From assembly GCF_001456955.1 (NCBI RefSeq), contig NZ_KQ758469.1:126926-190925 (forward strand): a stretch of 64,000 bases of DNA, in the 5' to 3' direction. Each line of letters begins with the position of its first letter. Position 1 is the stretch's first letter. The stretch is from Microbacterium enclense. Lineage in GTDB: Bacteria > Actinomycetota > Actinomycetes > Actinomycetales > Microbacteriaceae. Positions 34,214 to 41,841 of the stretch are shown here, piece by piece. The translations under genes and the position numbers were made by a program. The notes under the pieces are model-generated. The model was not told the origin of the DNA, made no database searches, and saw only the letters and a list, made by a program, of their open reading frames with translations.

Positions 34214-35377
34214 GTGGCCGAACCGTTGAAGATCTTGATCGTCGGAGCCGGGATCGGAGGCCTCAGCACGGCGTCGGCGCTCGCCCGAATGGGCGCGAAG
34301 GTCGACGTCATCGACGACAAGCCCGAGATCAGCGTCGCCGGCGTCGGCTTCGGGCTCCGTATCAACGGCCTGCGGGCGGTGCGCGACATCGGTCTGCTCG
34401 AGGAGGTGCTCGAGATCGGGCACCCCGCGCCGGGGATCGACAATTACGACGCCGAGGGGAACCTCCTCAGCACCATGAGCTACGGCACGCAGGACGAGGG
34501 GCTCCCGGGCTGCGTGACGATGTCGCGGATCGCCTTCCTCGAGCTCGCCGCCCGGTACGCCCTCGACAACGGCTGCGCCTTCCGCATGAGCACGACCGTC
34601 GCCGACATCGCGCAGCACGACGAGAGCGCCACGGTCACCTTCAGCAGCGGCGACCGAGCCGAGTACGACCTGGTGCTCGGCTTCGACGGCCTGCACTCGC
34701 AGATCCGCCGGGACTACTTCGGCGAGAAGTACGCGCCGCGCCCGGTCGGCGGAGTCGCGTGGCGCGTGGGGCTCCCCAACCGCCGCAAGATCATGCAGCC
34801 CATCATCTGCCAGGGCTACGGCGGCAAGATCATGCTCACCCCGCTGTCGGAAGACACGATGTACATGGTGCTCACCGTGGCCGAAGAGGGACGCCCCCGG
34901 TACGACGCGAGCAAGATGGCCGAGATCATGCACGATCGCGCGGCCGCCTTGACCCGCGGATCGGCCTTCCTGTCCGACGCGCTCGACGACGTGCGCCACG
35001 CCGACAACGTCGCCTACACGCCGTATTCGACCGTGTGGGTGCCGTACCCCTGGTTCCGCGGTCGCGTGATGATCCTGGGAGACGCGGCGCACACCATGAC
35101 GCCCTACCTCGGCTCGGGTGCCGCGATGAGCATCGAGGACGGCGTCGTGCTCGCCCAGGAGCTCGCCAGGAACGACTCGGTGCTCGACGCCCAGCTCGAG
35201 GTCATGAAGCGCCGGCTCCCGCGCGTGCGGGCCGTGCACGACCGCTCGATCGAGTCGATGCTCGAGGAGTTCGACTCCGTCACCGACGAGACCTATCGTG
35301 CGCGCATCGAGCACCTGCGCCACGACGAGCCCATCGCCAACGAGTACGCGAACCGCCTCTTGCGGATGCCCTACTGA
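34214..35377 (+). CDS. FAD-dependent aromatic monooxygenase
   Basis: 387 residues of class A flavin monooxygenase. ILIVGAGIGGLSTASALARMGAKV is the FAD-binding fold (about 8-30), LVLGFDGLHSQIRRDYF the DG motif (about 155) and RVMILGDAAHTMTPYLGSGA the GD motif (about 284). It hydroxylates a phenolic or heteroaromatic ring with NAD(P)H and oxygen. The GTG at 34214 follows TGAGGAGC. It is followed after 17 bp by the GH39-like gene and then a TetR gene, so the three may form one unit. The aglycone of a plant glycoside is a plausible substrate; not provable from sequence. Confidence 0.88.
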   Translation: MAEPLKILIVGAGIGGLSTASALARMGAKVDVIDDKPEISVAGVGFGLRINGLRAVRDIGLLEEVLEIGHPAPGIDNYDAEGNLLSTMSYGTQDEGLPGCVTMSRIAFLELAARYALDNGCAFRMSTTVADIAQHDESATVTFSSGDRAEYDLVLGFDGLHSQIRRDYFGEKYAPRPVGGVAWRVGLPNRRKIMQPIICQGYGGKIMLTPLSEDTMYMVLTVAEEGRPRYDASKMAEIMHDRAAALTRGSAFLSDALDDVRHADNVAYTPYSTVWVPYPWFRGRVMILGDAAHTMTPYLGSGAAMSIEDGVVLAQELARNDSVLDAQLEVMKRRLPRVRAVHDRSIESMLEEFDSVTDETYRARIEHLRHDEPIANEYANRLLRMPY

Positions 35378-35394
35378 CCTCCGAGGAGACGAAC

Positions 35395-36834
35395 GTGTCG
35401 AACCCTTCAAACACCCGCACCCTCGTCGTCGACGCGACCGCAGAAAGCGCCTTCCGCCCACTGAACGGCGTCGGCGGCGTCCCCGGTCCCGTCGAGGGCT
35501 ACGAGCAGTTCCCCGACCTGACGCCGATGTGGCGCGAGGCGGGGGTGAGCGTCGTCCGCTCCTTCGACTGGGTCTCGCGCCTCGACACCCGTGACAACCC
35601 GACGAGCCTCTTCCCCGACTGGAGCGCCGACGTCGACGATCCCGCGAGCTACAACTTCGCCGCCACCGACCAGTGGATCGACGCCGTGCACGCCGTGGGC
35701 GCCGAGGTGATGTTCACGGTGGCCAGCTCGATCCCCCGCAACAAGCTCCCCGCCGAAGACGTCGAAGTCTATGGCCGGGTCGTCGAGCGCATCGTGCGGC
35801 ACTACTCCGCGGGTTGGGCGGGCGGACCCGCGAAGCCCGTCCGCATCTACGAGTTCGGCGACCAGCCCGACTTCGGGCCCCTGCACTTCGACGGGCATCC
35901 CGAGCAGTTCTTCGCCATGTACAAGGCGTTCTGCGAGGCGGTGCGGCGCGTCGACGCCACGCTGACGGTCGGGGGTCCGGCCATCGCGTTCCCCCTCGAA
36001 GCGGACGCGCCCTACCGCGAGGGATTCCTGACCTTCGTGCGCGAGAACGACCTGCCCCTCGACTTCTACTCCTTCCTCTGGTTCACCGACGGCAGCCGCG
36101 ACCCGCTCGACTACCGGTACGTCTCGCGCGAGCTTCGCGCACTCCTCGACGCGCACGGGTTCGCCGACACCGACCTGACGCTCAGCTACTGGAACTACCT
36201 CGCGGTCCCCAGTTCCACCGCGCCCGCAGCGGAGAAGGGCGCCTTCCAAGCCGCCACGGCGATCTCCCTGCAGGACACGGTGATCGACCACGCCTTCTTC
36301 TTCCGGGCCGACAGCGGCCTCGACCCGCACTACGGCTTCGTCGACCCCGGTGGCGTCGGCCAGGTCGACGGACAGCCCGACGAGCGCACGCGCGCCCTCG
36401 TGCTCGCCGGTCGTGCGATGCGGGGACGCCGCCTCGCCGTCACCGGGGGCGATGAGTCGGGGTTCACCGCCATCGCCGGACGCGAGGGAGATCGCGTGCG
36501 CGTGCTGGTCGCGAATTACGTCGCGCCCGACTCCGCGCTCGCGCCCCGCGACGAGGACCGCTTCACGTTCCGCATCCCCATCGGCGAGCAGCGGATCGAG
36601 CTGGGGCTCACCCTTCCTCCGCAGCGTCTCGACCTGGCATCCGCCGGGGTGGACTCGGCCCGTATCGAGCTGAAGAATCTGCCGTGGACGGATGCCACGG
36701 TGAAGGTCACGACCACCACCCTCGGCGGAGAGGTCGTCGGCCCGCGCGATGCGATCGTGTCCGACACGGGTAGCCTGCAGCTGAACGTCGACATCGTGCC
36801 GCAGTCCGCGCTCCTCATCGAACTGACGGTCTGA
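35395..36834 (+). CDS. GH39-like protein apparently lacking both catalytic glutamates
   Basis: 479 residues. The barrel follows family GH39 (beta-xylosidase/iduronidase) closely: LTPMWREAGVSVVRSFDW, IYEFGDQPDFGPLHFDG, DATLTVGGPAIAFP, LPLDFYSFLWF. Where GH39 has WNEP with the acid/base Glu, this protein has GDQP (Gln157). Where GH39 has TEWN with the nucleophile Glu, it has SYWN (Tyr265). A C-terminal beta domain follows (about 390-479). So it is either not a hydrolase, uses another mechanism, or is a binding protein. The GTG at 35395 has GAGGAG upstream. No signal peptide. It is co-directional with a flavin monooxygenase and a TetR regulator. Confidence 0.75.
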   Translation: MSNPSNTRTLVVDATAESAFRPLNGVGGVPGPVEGYEQFPDLTPMWREAGVSVVRSFDWVSRLDTRDNPTSLFPDWSADVDDPASYNFAATDQWIDAVHAVGAEVMFTVASSIPRNKLPAEDVEVYGRVVERIVRHYSAGWAGGPAKPVRIYEFGDQPDFGPLHFDGHPEQFFAMYKAFCEAVRRVDATLTVGGPAIAFPLEADAPYREGFLTFVRENDLPLDFYSFLWFTDGSRDPLDYRYVSRELRALLDAHGFADTDLTLSYWNYLAVPSSTAPAAEKGAFQAATAISLQDTVIDHAFFFRADSGLDPHYGFVDPGGVGQVDGQPDERTRALVLAGRAMRGRRLAVTGGDESGFTAIAGREGDRVRVLVANYVAPDSALAPRDEDRFTFRIPIGEQRIELGLTLPPQRLDLASAGVDSARIELKNLPWTDATVKVTTTTLGGEVVGPRDAIVSDTGSLQLNVDIVPQSALLIELTV

Positions 36835-36869
36835 GGACAGTCGTCCGGCACAACCGAGAGCAGGAGCCG

Positions 36870-37520
36870 ATGGCAGCACGACCGGTCGTGAGCGGGGTGA
36901 CCGAGCCCAAGCAGCAACGCAGCCGCGACTCGTTCGCCAAGGTCTGCGCCGCCGTGCTCGAGCTTCTGCACGAACGCGGAACGGGGCAGTTCTCACTCGC
37001 CGAGGTCAGTGCGCGGGCGGAGGTGTCGATCGGGTCGATCTACGGCCGGGTCACCGGGAAGGCGGAGCTGCTGCGCGCCGTCCAGAGCCAGGAGTTCGAC
37101 CGCCTCGACCTCGAGACCGCGGAGCGCGTCTCCGTCGCCGGCGCGGGGGCACCCGACTTCGCCCGCGCGACGACCGCGATCGTCACCGCCTACGCCGAGC
37201 TGCTGCGCGAGAACCGAGACATGTTGTCGCCGTTCTTCCTTCTCGGCGTCGAGGATGCGGCCCTCCTCGAGCGCGGGCGTCGATCCGGTGACGCCGGGCA
37301 GGAGGTCTTCCTCGGGGCCCTGGTCGCCGCCGCCGAGGAGCACGGCGTCGACGTGTCGGCAGACAGGGCGCGCTGGGCCTTCGAGGTCTTCTACAGCCTG
37401 TGCGTGCGGTACCTGGGCCTCGGTGTCGCGGCGACCGCGAGCCCCCACGATGCCTACGGCTGGCGGGAGTTGCTCGACCGCCTCGCGCACACCGTCGTCC
37501 TCATGACCGCGCCGGAGTGA
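36870..37520 (+). CDS. TetR family transcriptional regulator
   Basis: 216 residues. The N-terminal helix-turn-helix (RSRDSFAKVCAAVLELL, FSLAEVSARAEVSIGSIYGR) matches TetR proteins, where SIGSIYGRV is the recognition helix; the remainder is an all-helical ligand domain. The ATG at 36870 follows GCAGGAG. It lies 35 bp after the GH39-like gene, so it probably belongs to that transcription unit and represses it until a ligand binds. It converges on the fused deglycosidase gene. Confidence 0.88.
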   Translation: MAARPVVSGVTEPKQQRSRDSFAKVCAAVLELLHERGTGQFSLAEVSARAEVSIGSIYGRVTGKAELLRAVQSQEFDRLDLETAERVSVAGAGAPDFARATTAIVTAYAELLRENRDMLSPFFLLGVEDAALLERGRRSGDAGQEVFLGALVAAAEEHGVDVSADRARWAFEVFYSLCVRYLGLGVAATASPHDAYGWRELLDRLAHTVVLMTAPE

Positions 37521-37567
37521 ACCGGCTCCGATCCCGACGCGTCGGCGTCCGGCCGGCGTAGGACGAC

Positions 37568-37586
37568 GGGGCGCACGTCGCGCCCC
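37568..37586. terminator. GC-rich hairpin between convergent genes
   Basis: GGGGCGC and GCGCCCC form a perfect seven-pair stem with loop ACGTC in the 81-bp gap between the TetR gene and the fused deglycosidase gene. No U-tract follows, so termination is likely but not certain. Confidence 0.5.
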
Positions 37587-37601
37587 GCCGCCCCACCTCG
37601 G

Positions 37602-39080
37602 TCACACCGCCGCCGTCACCGCCCGCATCGACGCCCGGATGAGGTCGTGCTGGCGCCGCACGAGCAGCAGCGGGTCGACCTCGCCGAGCTCGGCGAAGGC
37701 GTGGCCCTCCCACTCGCTCGACCAGAATCCGCGGTAGCCGCCCTCGACGAACACGCGCACGAGCTCGGGGTAGTCGATCGCCGGCTCCTGGCCGTGCGCG
37801 TCGATGTCGTAGAACTTCGCGTGCACGTGCAGGATCTGCGGCATGATGTCGGCCCACTCGCGCGGATCGACGTGCCCGTGCATGTTGAAAGCGAGATGCG
37901 CGAACGAGCCCAGGCGACCCGGGTCGAAGTCGCGTCCGCGCAGGTAGGCGAGGAACTCCTGCTGGCGCGCCTGCATCGTGGCATCCGTCGCCCAGATGTC
38001 CTGCAGCCGCTGCACCGCCTCGTCGTCGAGCCCCGCCCGCCGCACGGCGCGCAGCAGCGTCGGCGACATCGCGTGCATGGTGGAGGAGAAGTCGGCGACG
38101 AAACCGAGCAGCGGCGAGTCGAGCTCGGCGTACGTCTCGCGTACCCGCAGGATGGGCTCGGCGTTCGGCCCCATCGGCGCGTGGATCTCATAGGCGAGCT
38201 TCAGCTCGAGGTCCTCGGCGATCGGCAGCAGGCGGCGCAGCAGCGCCGGCTTCGCGCTCTGGATGCGCACCAGCGGGAACCCGAGCTTCTTCGCCCCCTC
38301 GAACATCAGCTTCGAGAACGCGAACTCCTCGTCGGGCGTCATGTCGCGGTCGCGACGGCGGCCCATGTCGAGGTTGGCTCCGAACGAGCTCGCGACGAAC
38401 CCGTGCCGGTCGAACGCCTCGCGCCACGTGCGCACGAACTCGTCGCCCACAACGGGGTAGGTCGGCACCATCTGGGATGCCACGATCTCGATGCCCGGAC
38501 CGATGCCGAGTTCCGCGACGCGGTCCAGCAGACCGTCGAAATCGAAGTGACCCGCGCGGAACTCCGCGCTGGCCGAGTACAGCGTGAGCCCGAGCCGGAA
38601 CGGATCGTCGTCCGACGCCGGGGGCGGCGGCGTCACGTCCGACACGAGCGCCGGGATCGCGGCATCCGCGTCCACCACCGTGAGCGCCTTCACGTCGTGG
38701 ACGACGTTCGGCACGTACAGCCCGGGTCCCCCGTCCGGGCCGGGCGCGATCTGCATGTAGGGCAGTCGCAGCTCGCCGTGCAGCACGACCTCGTGCGTCT
38801 CGCCGAGCGCCACGGGGTGGTCACGGCGAGCGATGAGAAGCGGGTGCTCCTGCAGGAACCACAGGCGCTCGCTCTGCTCGGGCAGCTCGTCGAGGCGATA
38901 CGACTCGTCGCCGAACGAGACGCGGAGGTCGTCGGCATCCACCGCCTCTCCGTCGACCGTGAGGGCGAGGGTCGTCACCGACGACAGCCAGAGGCTGCGG
39001 TACCAGGGGATGGTGAGGCGCAGCGCGAGCCCGTCGGGGTGCGTGCGCAGACTGTCGGCGTGGATGAGTCCGTTGGGCAT
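37602..39080 (-). CDS. Fused C-glycoside deglycosidase: DUF6379 beta domain plus TIM-barrel alpha domain
   Basis: 492 residues in one polypeptide. Residues 1 to about 130 are a DUF6379 domain (LTIPWYRSLWLSSVTTLAL, LDELPEQSERLWFL, YMQIAPGPDGGPG). A Pro/Asp-rich linker (about 131-160, with PPPP) leads to a TIM barrel (about 160-492) with putative metal ligands Glu298 (AYEIHAPMGP), Asp330 (GFVADFSSTMHAM), His420 (LHVHAKFYDI) and Glu456 (SSEWEGHAF). Both halves are closest to the separate proteins at 16237 and 17470. Characterised enzymes have alpha and beta as separate subunits, so this looks like a natural one-chain version. The ATG at 39080 is followed without any internal stop. It is 9 bp downstream of a second, different fusion. 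Confidence 0.85.
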   Translation of the reverse strand: MPNGLIHADSLRTHPDGLALRLTIPWYRSLWLSSVTTLALTVDGEAVDADDLRVSFGDESYRLDELPEQSERLWFLQEHPLLIARRDHPVALGETHEVVLHGELRLPYMQIAPGPDGGPGLYVPNVVHDVKALTVVDADAAIPALVSDVTPPPPASDDDPFRLGLTLYSASAEFRAGHFDFDGLLDRVAELGIGPGIEIVASQMVPTYPVVGDEFVRTWREAFDRHGFVASSFGANLDMGRRRDRDMTPDEEFAFSKLMFEGAKKLGFPLVRIQSAKPALLRRLLPIAEDLELKLAYEIHAPMGPNAEPILRVRETYAELDSPLLGFVADFSSTMHAMSPTLLRAVRRAGLDDEAVQRLQDIWATDATMQARQQEFLAYLRGRDFDPGRLGSFAHLAFNMHGHVDPREWADIMPQILHVHAKFYDIDAHGQEPAIDYPELVRVFVEGGYRGFWSSEWEGHAFAELGEVDPLLLVRRQHDLIRASMRAVTAAV

Positions 39081-39089
39081 GAGCGTTCC

Positions 39090-40391
39090 TTAAAGCCGGT
39101 CGGCGATCTGACGGATGAGCGAGTGCTGGCGCCGCACCTGCTCGATGGAGCGCCACGGTTCGCGCTCGCCCTCGTACTCGCTGGAGAGGTAGCCGGTGTA
39201 GCCGGCGGCCTTGAGCGCCTTCAGCACGGGCTCCCACGGGATCTGCTGGTCGTGGAGGTTGTCGTCGATGTCGTGGAACTTCGCCTGGATGAAGACCACG
39301 TTCTCGATCACGTCGAACACGTCGTTCGGGTCGACGTGGATGCCGTCGAGGAAAGCCGGACGCTGGCCCGGCAGCTCGCCGGGCTTGAGCGGGATCGGGC
39401 GGTCCTGGAAGATCCCCGTGTCGAGCAGCAGACCGAAGTGCTTCGTGCCCGTGCGACGGATGAGCGCGATGTAGTCGTCGACGACCTCGTGCTTGATCGG
39501 CGTCGGCGAGTGGATCTCGGGGCAGATGACGACGTCGAGCTCCTCGGCGAGCGGGAGCGACGCCTCGACGACCTCGGTCCAGATCGGGTGGGGGATCAGG
39601 TCGCCCGAGACGACGCCGATCTTGGGTCGCACGAAGCGGAAGCCCAGGCGCTTGGCGAGGCGAAGGTCGCGCTGCAGTGCTGCGGCGCCCTCCTCGACGG
39701 TCATGTCTCGACCGTTGGGGCCGCTGGAGTGCAGGCGCGTGTCGATCCACGAGCCGTAGTTCGTGGGCTCGAGGTCGTACTTCTGCAGGAGCGCGAACCA
39801 CTGCTCGACCCATTCGTCCGAGGGGTTCGGGTAGTTCGGCACGTGCGCCTCACCGAGGATCTCCAGGCCGGTGGCGCCGAGGTCGGCGATCGAGGCCATC
39901 GCGGTCTCGAGGTCCATGACGGTGCCGAAGTCGCTCATGTAGCTGTACAGAGAAACGCCGTAGCGGAAGGGCGCACCGGATGCCTCGGGCGCGAGCGTGA
40001 CGTGCTTGGTGACGCGGTAGGTGCTCGGCTGGTGCTCCTGGGGGATGTACGACATCCGCAGGCGCAACTCGATCGAGAGCTCATGCACGCCGTCGGGGAG
40101 GCCGCCCGGCAAGGGGACGGTGACGATCGCGGCGTCTTCGAGCGGCCAGCGCACGCCGTCGCCGTCCCACAACTGGGCGAGTGAGTACTGCTGCCCCTGC
40201 AGGGTCCACAACGGCACGTCAGGGGCGACGTCGACCAGGCCCGGGATGCTGACGCCGATCCCGTCGATCAGCGACGCCGCCATGCCGCGATAGGACGGCA
40301 TGCGGACGCGGAACTGGAAGCCGGTGATCTCGCCGTCCTCGCGGACGTTGCGGAAGCCGACGGACTGGATGAGGTCTCTTTCGAGAAGCAT
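39090..40391 (-). CDS. Second fused deglycosidase: DUF6379-like domain plus TIM barrel, divergent
   Basis: 433 residues. Residues 1 to about 135 form a diverged DUF6379-type domain (FQFRVRMPSYRGMAASLIDG, HELSIELRLRMSYIPQEH). The TIM barrel from about 142 begins FRYGVSLYSYMSDFGTVMDLE and has Glu292 (VICPEIHSP), Asp324 (FGLLLDTGIF) and Glu405 (SSEYEGERE). The metal-ligand His of the other alpha proteins (HVHAKF) is replaced by Gln369 (FIQAKFHDI), so metal binding or substrate may differ. The ATG at 40391 is 50 bp downstream of an operator candidate. It is co-transcribed with the other fusion and likely acts on another class of 3-oxo glycoside. Confidence 0.8.
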   Translation of the reverse strand: MLLERDLIQSVGFRNVREDGEITGFQFRVRMPSYRGMAASLIDGIGVSIPGLVDVAPDVPLWTLQGQQYSLAQLWDGDGVRWPLEDAAIVTVPLPGGLPDGVHELSIELRLRMSYIPQEHQPSTYRVTKHVTLAPEASGAPFRYGVSLYSYMSDFGTVMDLETAMASIADLGATGLEILGEAHVPNYPNPSDEWVEQWFALLQKYDLEPTNYGSWIDTRLHSSGPNGRDMTVEEGAAALQRDLRLAKRLGFRFVRPKIGVVSGDLIPHPIWTEVVEASLPLAEELDVVICPEIHSPTPIKHEVVDDYIALIRRTGTKHFGLLLDTGIFQDRPIPLKPGELPGQRPAFLDGIHVDPNDVFDVIENVVFIQAKFHDIDDNLHDQQIPWEPVLKALKAAGYTGYLSSEYEGEREPWRSIEQVRRQHSLIRQIADRL

Positions 40392-40440
40392 CGTCGCTCA
40401 CTCTCTGTGGGTTGCTTCGACGCTACCCCTCTTTTGCCTC

Positions 40441-40453
40441 ATTTAGACATAAG
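40441..40453 (-). promoter_or_regulatory. Operator candidate CTTATGTCTAAAT upstream of the fusion operon
   Basis: On the coding (minus) strand CTTATGTCTAAAT matches CTAATGTCGAAAA of 27818 at 10 of 13 positions. It lies about 50 bp upstream of the ATG at 40391. Confidence 0.35.
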
Positions 40454-40510
40454 GGGTTCTGATGCCGTGCATCACCCTCACCATCGACGACGAAGGGCCG
40501 CCCCGGCGCG

Positions 40511-40587
40511 ACGAGAACAGGCGAACGACACGAGAACAGGGCGATCCGCCACGGATTCGCCTGTTCTCGTGGCATCCCCTGTTCTCG
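40511..40587. repeat. Intergenic repeat cluster with ACGAGAACAGG units (second locus)
   Basis: Forward copies of ACGAGAACAGG start at 40511 and 40530 (19 bp apart), inverted copies CCTGTTCTCG at 40560 and 40578 (18 bp apart). The arms can form a long hairpin, in the 280-bp gap between pcaF and the fusion operon. It is the same unit and spacing as at 12932-13029. It may end the pca transcript. No gene is seen in 40392-40671. Confidence 0.85.
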
Positions 40588-40671
40588 GTGCGTGGATGCC
40601 GGGACATCCACCCCGCGCGGCACCTCCGGCCGGCCGCCTCTGTCGCGTCATCACGACGGGGATGCCTCGCG

Positions 40672-41838
40672 TCAGCGCTCCAGCACCACCGCCAAGCCCT
40701 GGCCCACGCCGATGCAGATGGCCGTGACCGCGACGCCGCCACCCCGGCGTTTCAGCTCGTGCGCGGCGCGCGCGATGATGCGCCCGCCCGAGGCGCCGAG
40801 CGGGTGGCCGATCGCGATCGCCCCGCCGTTCTCGTTGAGCGTCGACGGGTCGAGCTCGGTCCACAGCTTCGCGCACGCGAGGGTCTGCGAGGCGAACGCC
40901 TCGTTCAGCTCGACGAAGGTCACATCTCTCCACGACCGGCCGGCGCGGGCGAGCGCGCGGTTCGCCGCCTCCACAGGGGCAACGCCGAACACGTCGGGGG
41001 CGTTGCCGAACGCGGCCCGGCCGGCGATGCGCGCGAGCGGCTCGGCATCCAGTGCCCCTTCCGCGCCGAGCAGCACGGCCGAGGCCCCGTCGTTGATGGG
41101 CGAGGAGTTGCCCGCCGTGACCGACCCGCCCGCGCGGAACGCCGGGCGCAGACCCGCGAGCACCTCGGCGGTGGAGTCGTCGCGGATGCCCTCGTCACGC
41201 GCGAGCGCGTGTCCCTCCACCTGCACGATCTCGTCGTCGAAGCGCCCCGCGGCCCACGCCGCGGCCGCCAGGCGGTGGCTGCGGGCGGCGAAGGCATCCT
41301 GCTCCTCGCGCGAGATGCCGTAGATCTCGGCGAGCTTTTCGGCGCTCTCGCCGTTCGAGATCGTCCAGTCCGCCCTCAGCCGCGGGTTCGTCATGCGCCA
41401 GCCGATCGAGGTGTTCCACATCGTCTGATTCGCCGCGGGAAACGGCCGCGGGCTCTTCTCGACCACGAACGGCGCACGCGTCATCGACTCGACGCCACCG
41501 GCGAGGATCACGTCGGCGTCGCCGGCCTCGATCGCCCGCGAGCCCTGGATCACGGCATCCAGAGACGATCCGCAGAGGCGGTTGATCGTCGTGCCGGGCA
41601 CCGACGACGGGAAGCCCGCGAGCAGCGCCCCGAACCGCGCGACGTTGCGGTTGTCTTCTCCTGCCTGGTTCGCGTCGCCGAAGACCACGTCTTCGATGCG
41701 GGCCGGGTCGATCCCGGTGCGTTCGACGACGGATGCCATGACCGTCGCCGCGAGATCGTCGGGCCGCACGTCGGCGAACGCCTTGCCGTGCCGTGCGAAG
41801 GGGGTGCGCACGGCGTCGTAGACGAAGGAAGCGGGCAT
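40672..41838 (-). CDS. pcaF: 3-oxoadipyl-CoA thiolase
   Basis: 388-residue thiolase that splits 3-oxoadipyl-CoA to succinyl-CoA and acetyl-CoA, the last step of the beta-ketoadipate pathway. The nucleophile is Cys89 (INRLCGSSLDAV), with His345 (GHPLGASGGR) and Cys375 (AICIGVGQGLA) completing the active site. The usual CIGGGQG has a Val in the third glycine place, a mild change. The length is normal. It is the last gene of the pca operon, 3 bp after pcaJ, which fixes its role as PcaF rather than acetoacetyl-CoA thiolase. Confidence 0.93.
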   Translation of the reverse strand: MPASFVYDAVRTPFARHGKAFADVRPDDLAATVMASVVERTGIDPARIEDVVFGDANQAGEDNRNVARFGALLAGFPSSVPGTTINRLCGSSLDAVIQGSRAIEAGDADVILAGGVESMTRAPFVVEKSPRPFPAANQTMWNTSIGWRMTNPRLRADWTISNGESAEKLAEIYGISREEQDAFAARSHRLAAAAWAAGRFDDEIVQVEGHALARDEGIRDDSTAEVLAGLRPAFRAGGSVTAGNSSPINDGASAVLLGAEGALDAEPLARIAGRAAFGNAPDVFGVAPVEAANRALARAGRSWRDVTFVELNEAFASQTLACAKLWTELDPSTLNENGGAIAIGHPLGASGGRIIARAAHELKRRGGGVAVTAICIGVGQGLAVVLER

Positions 41839-41841
41839 GGG

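Noticed and set aside
40672..41838. Inactive PcaF because of the Gly to Val change in CIGVGQG
   Set aside because: Both cysteines and the histidine are present; the change is outside the catalytic residues.
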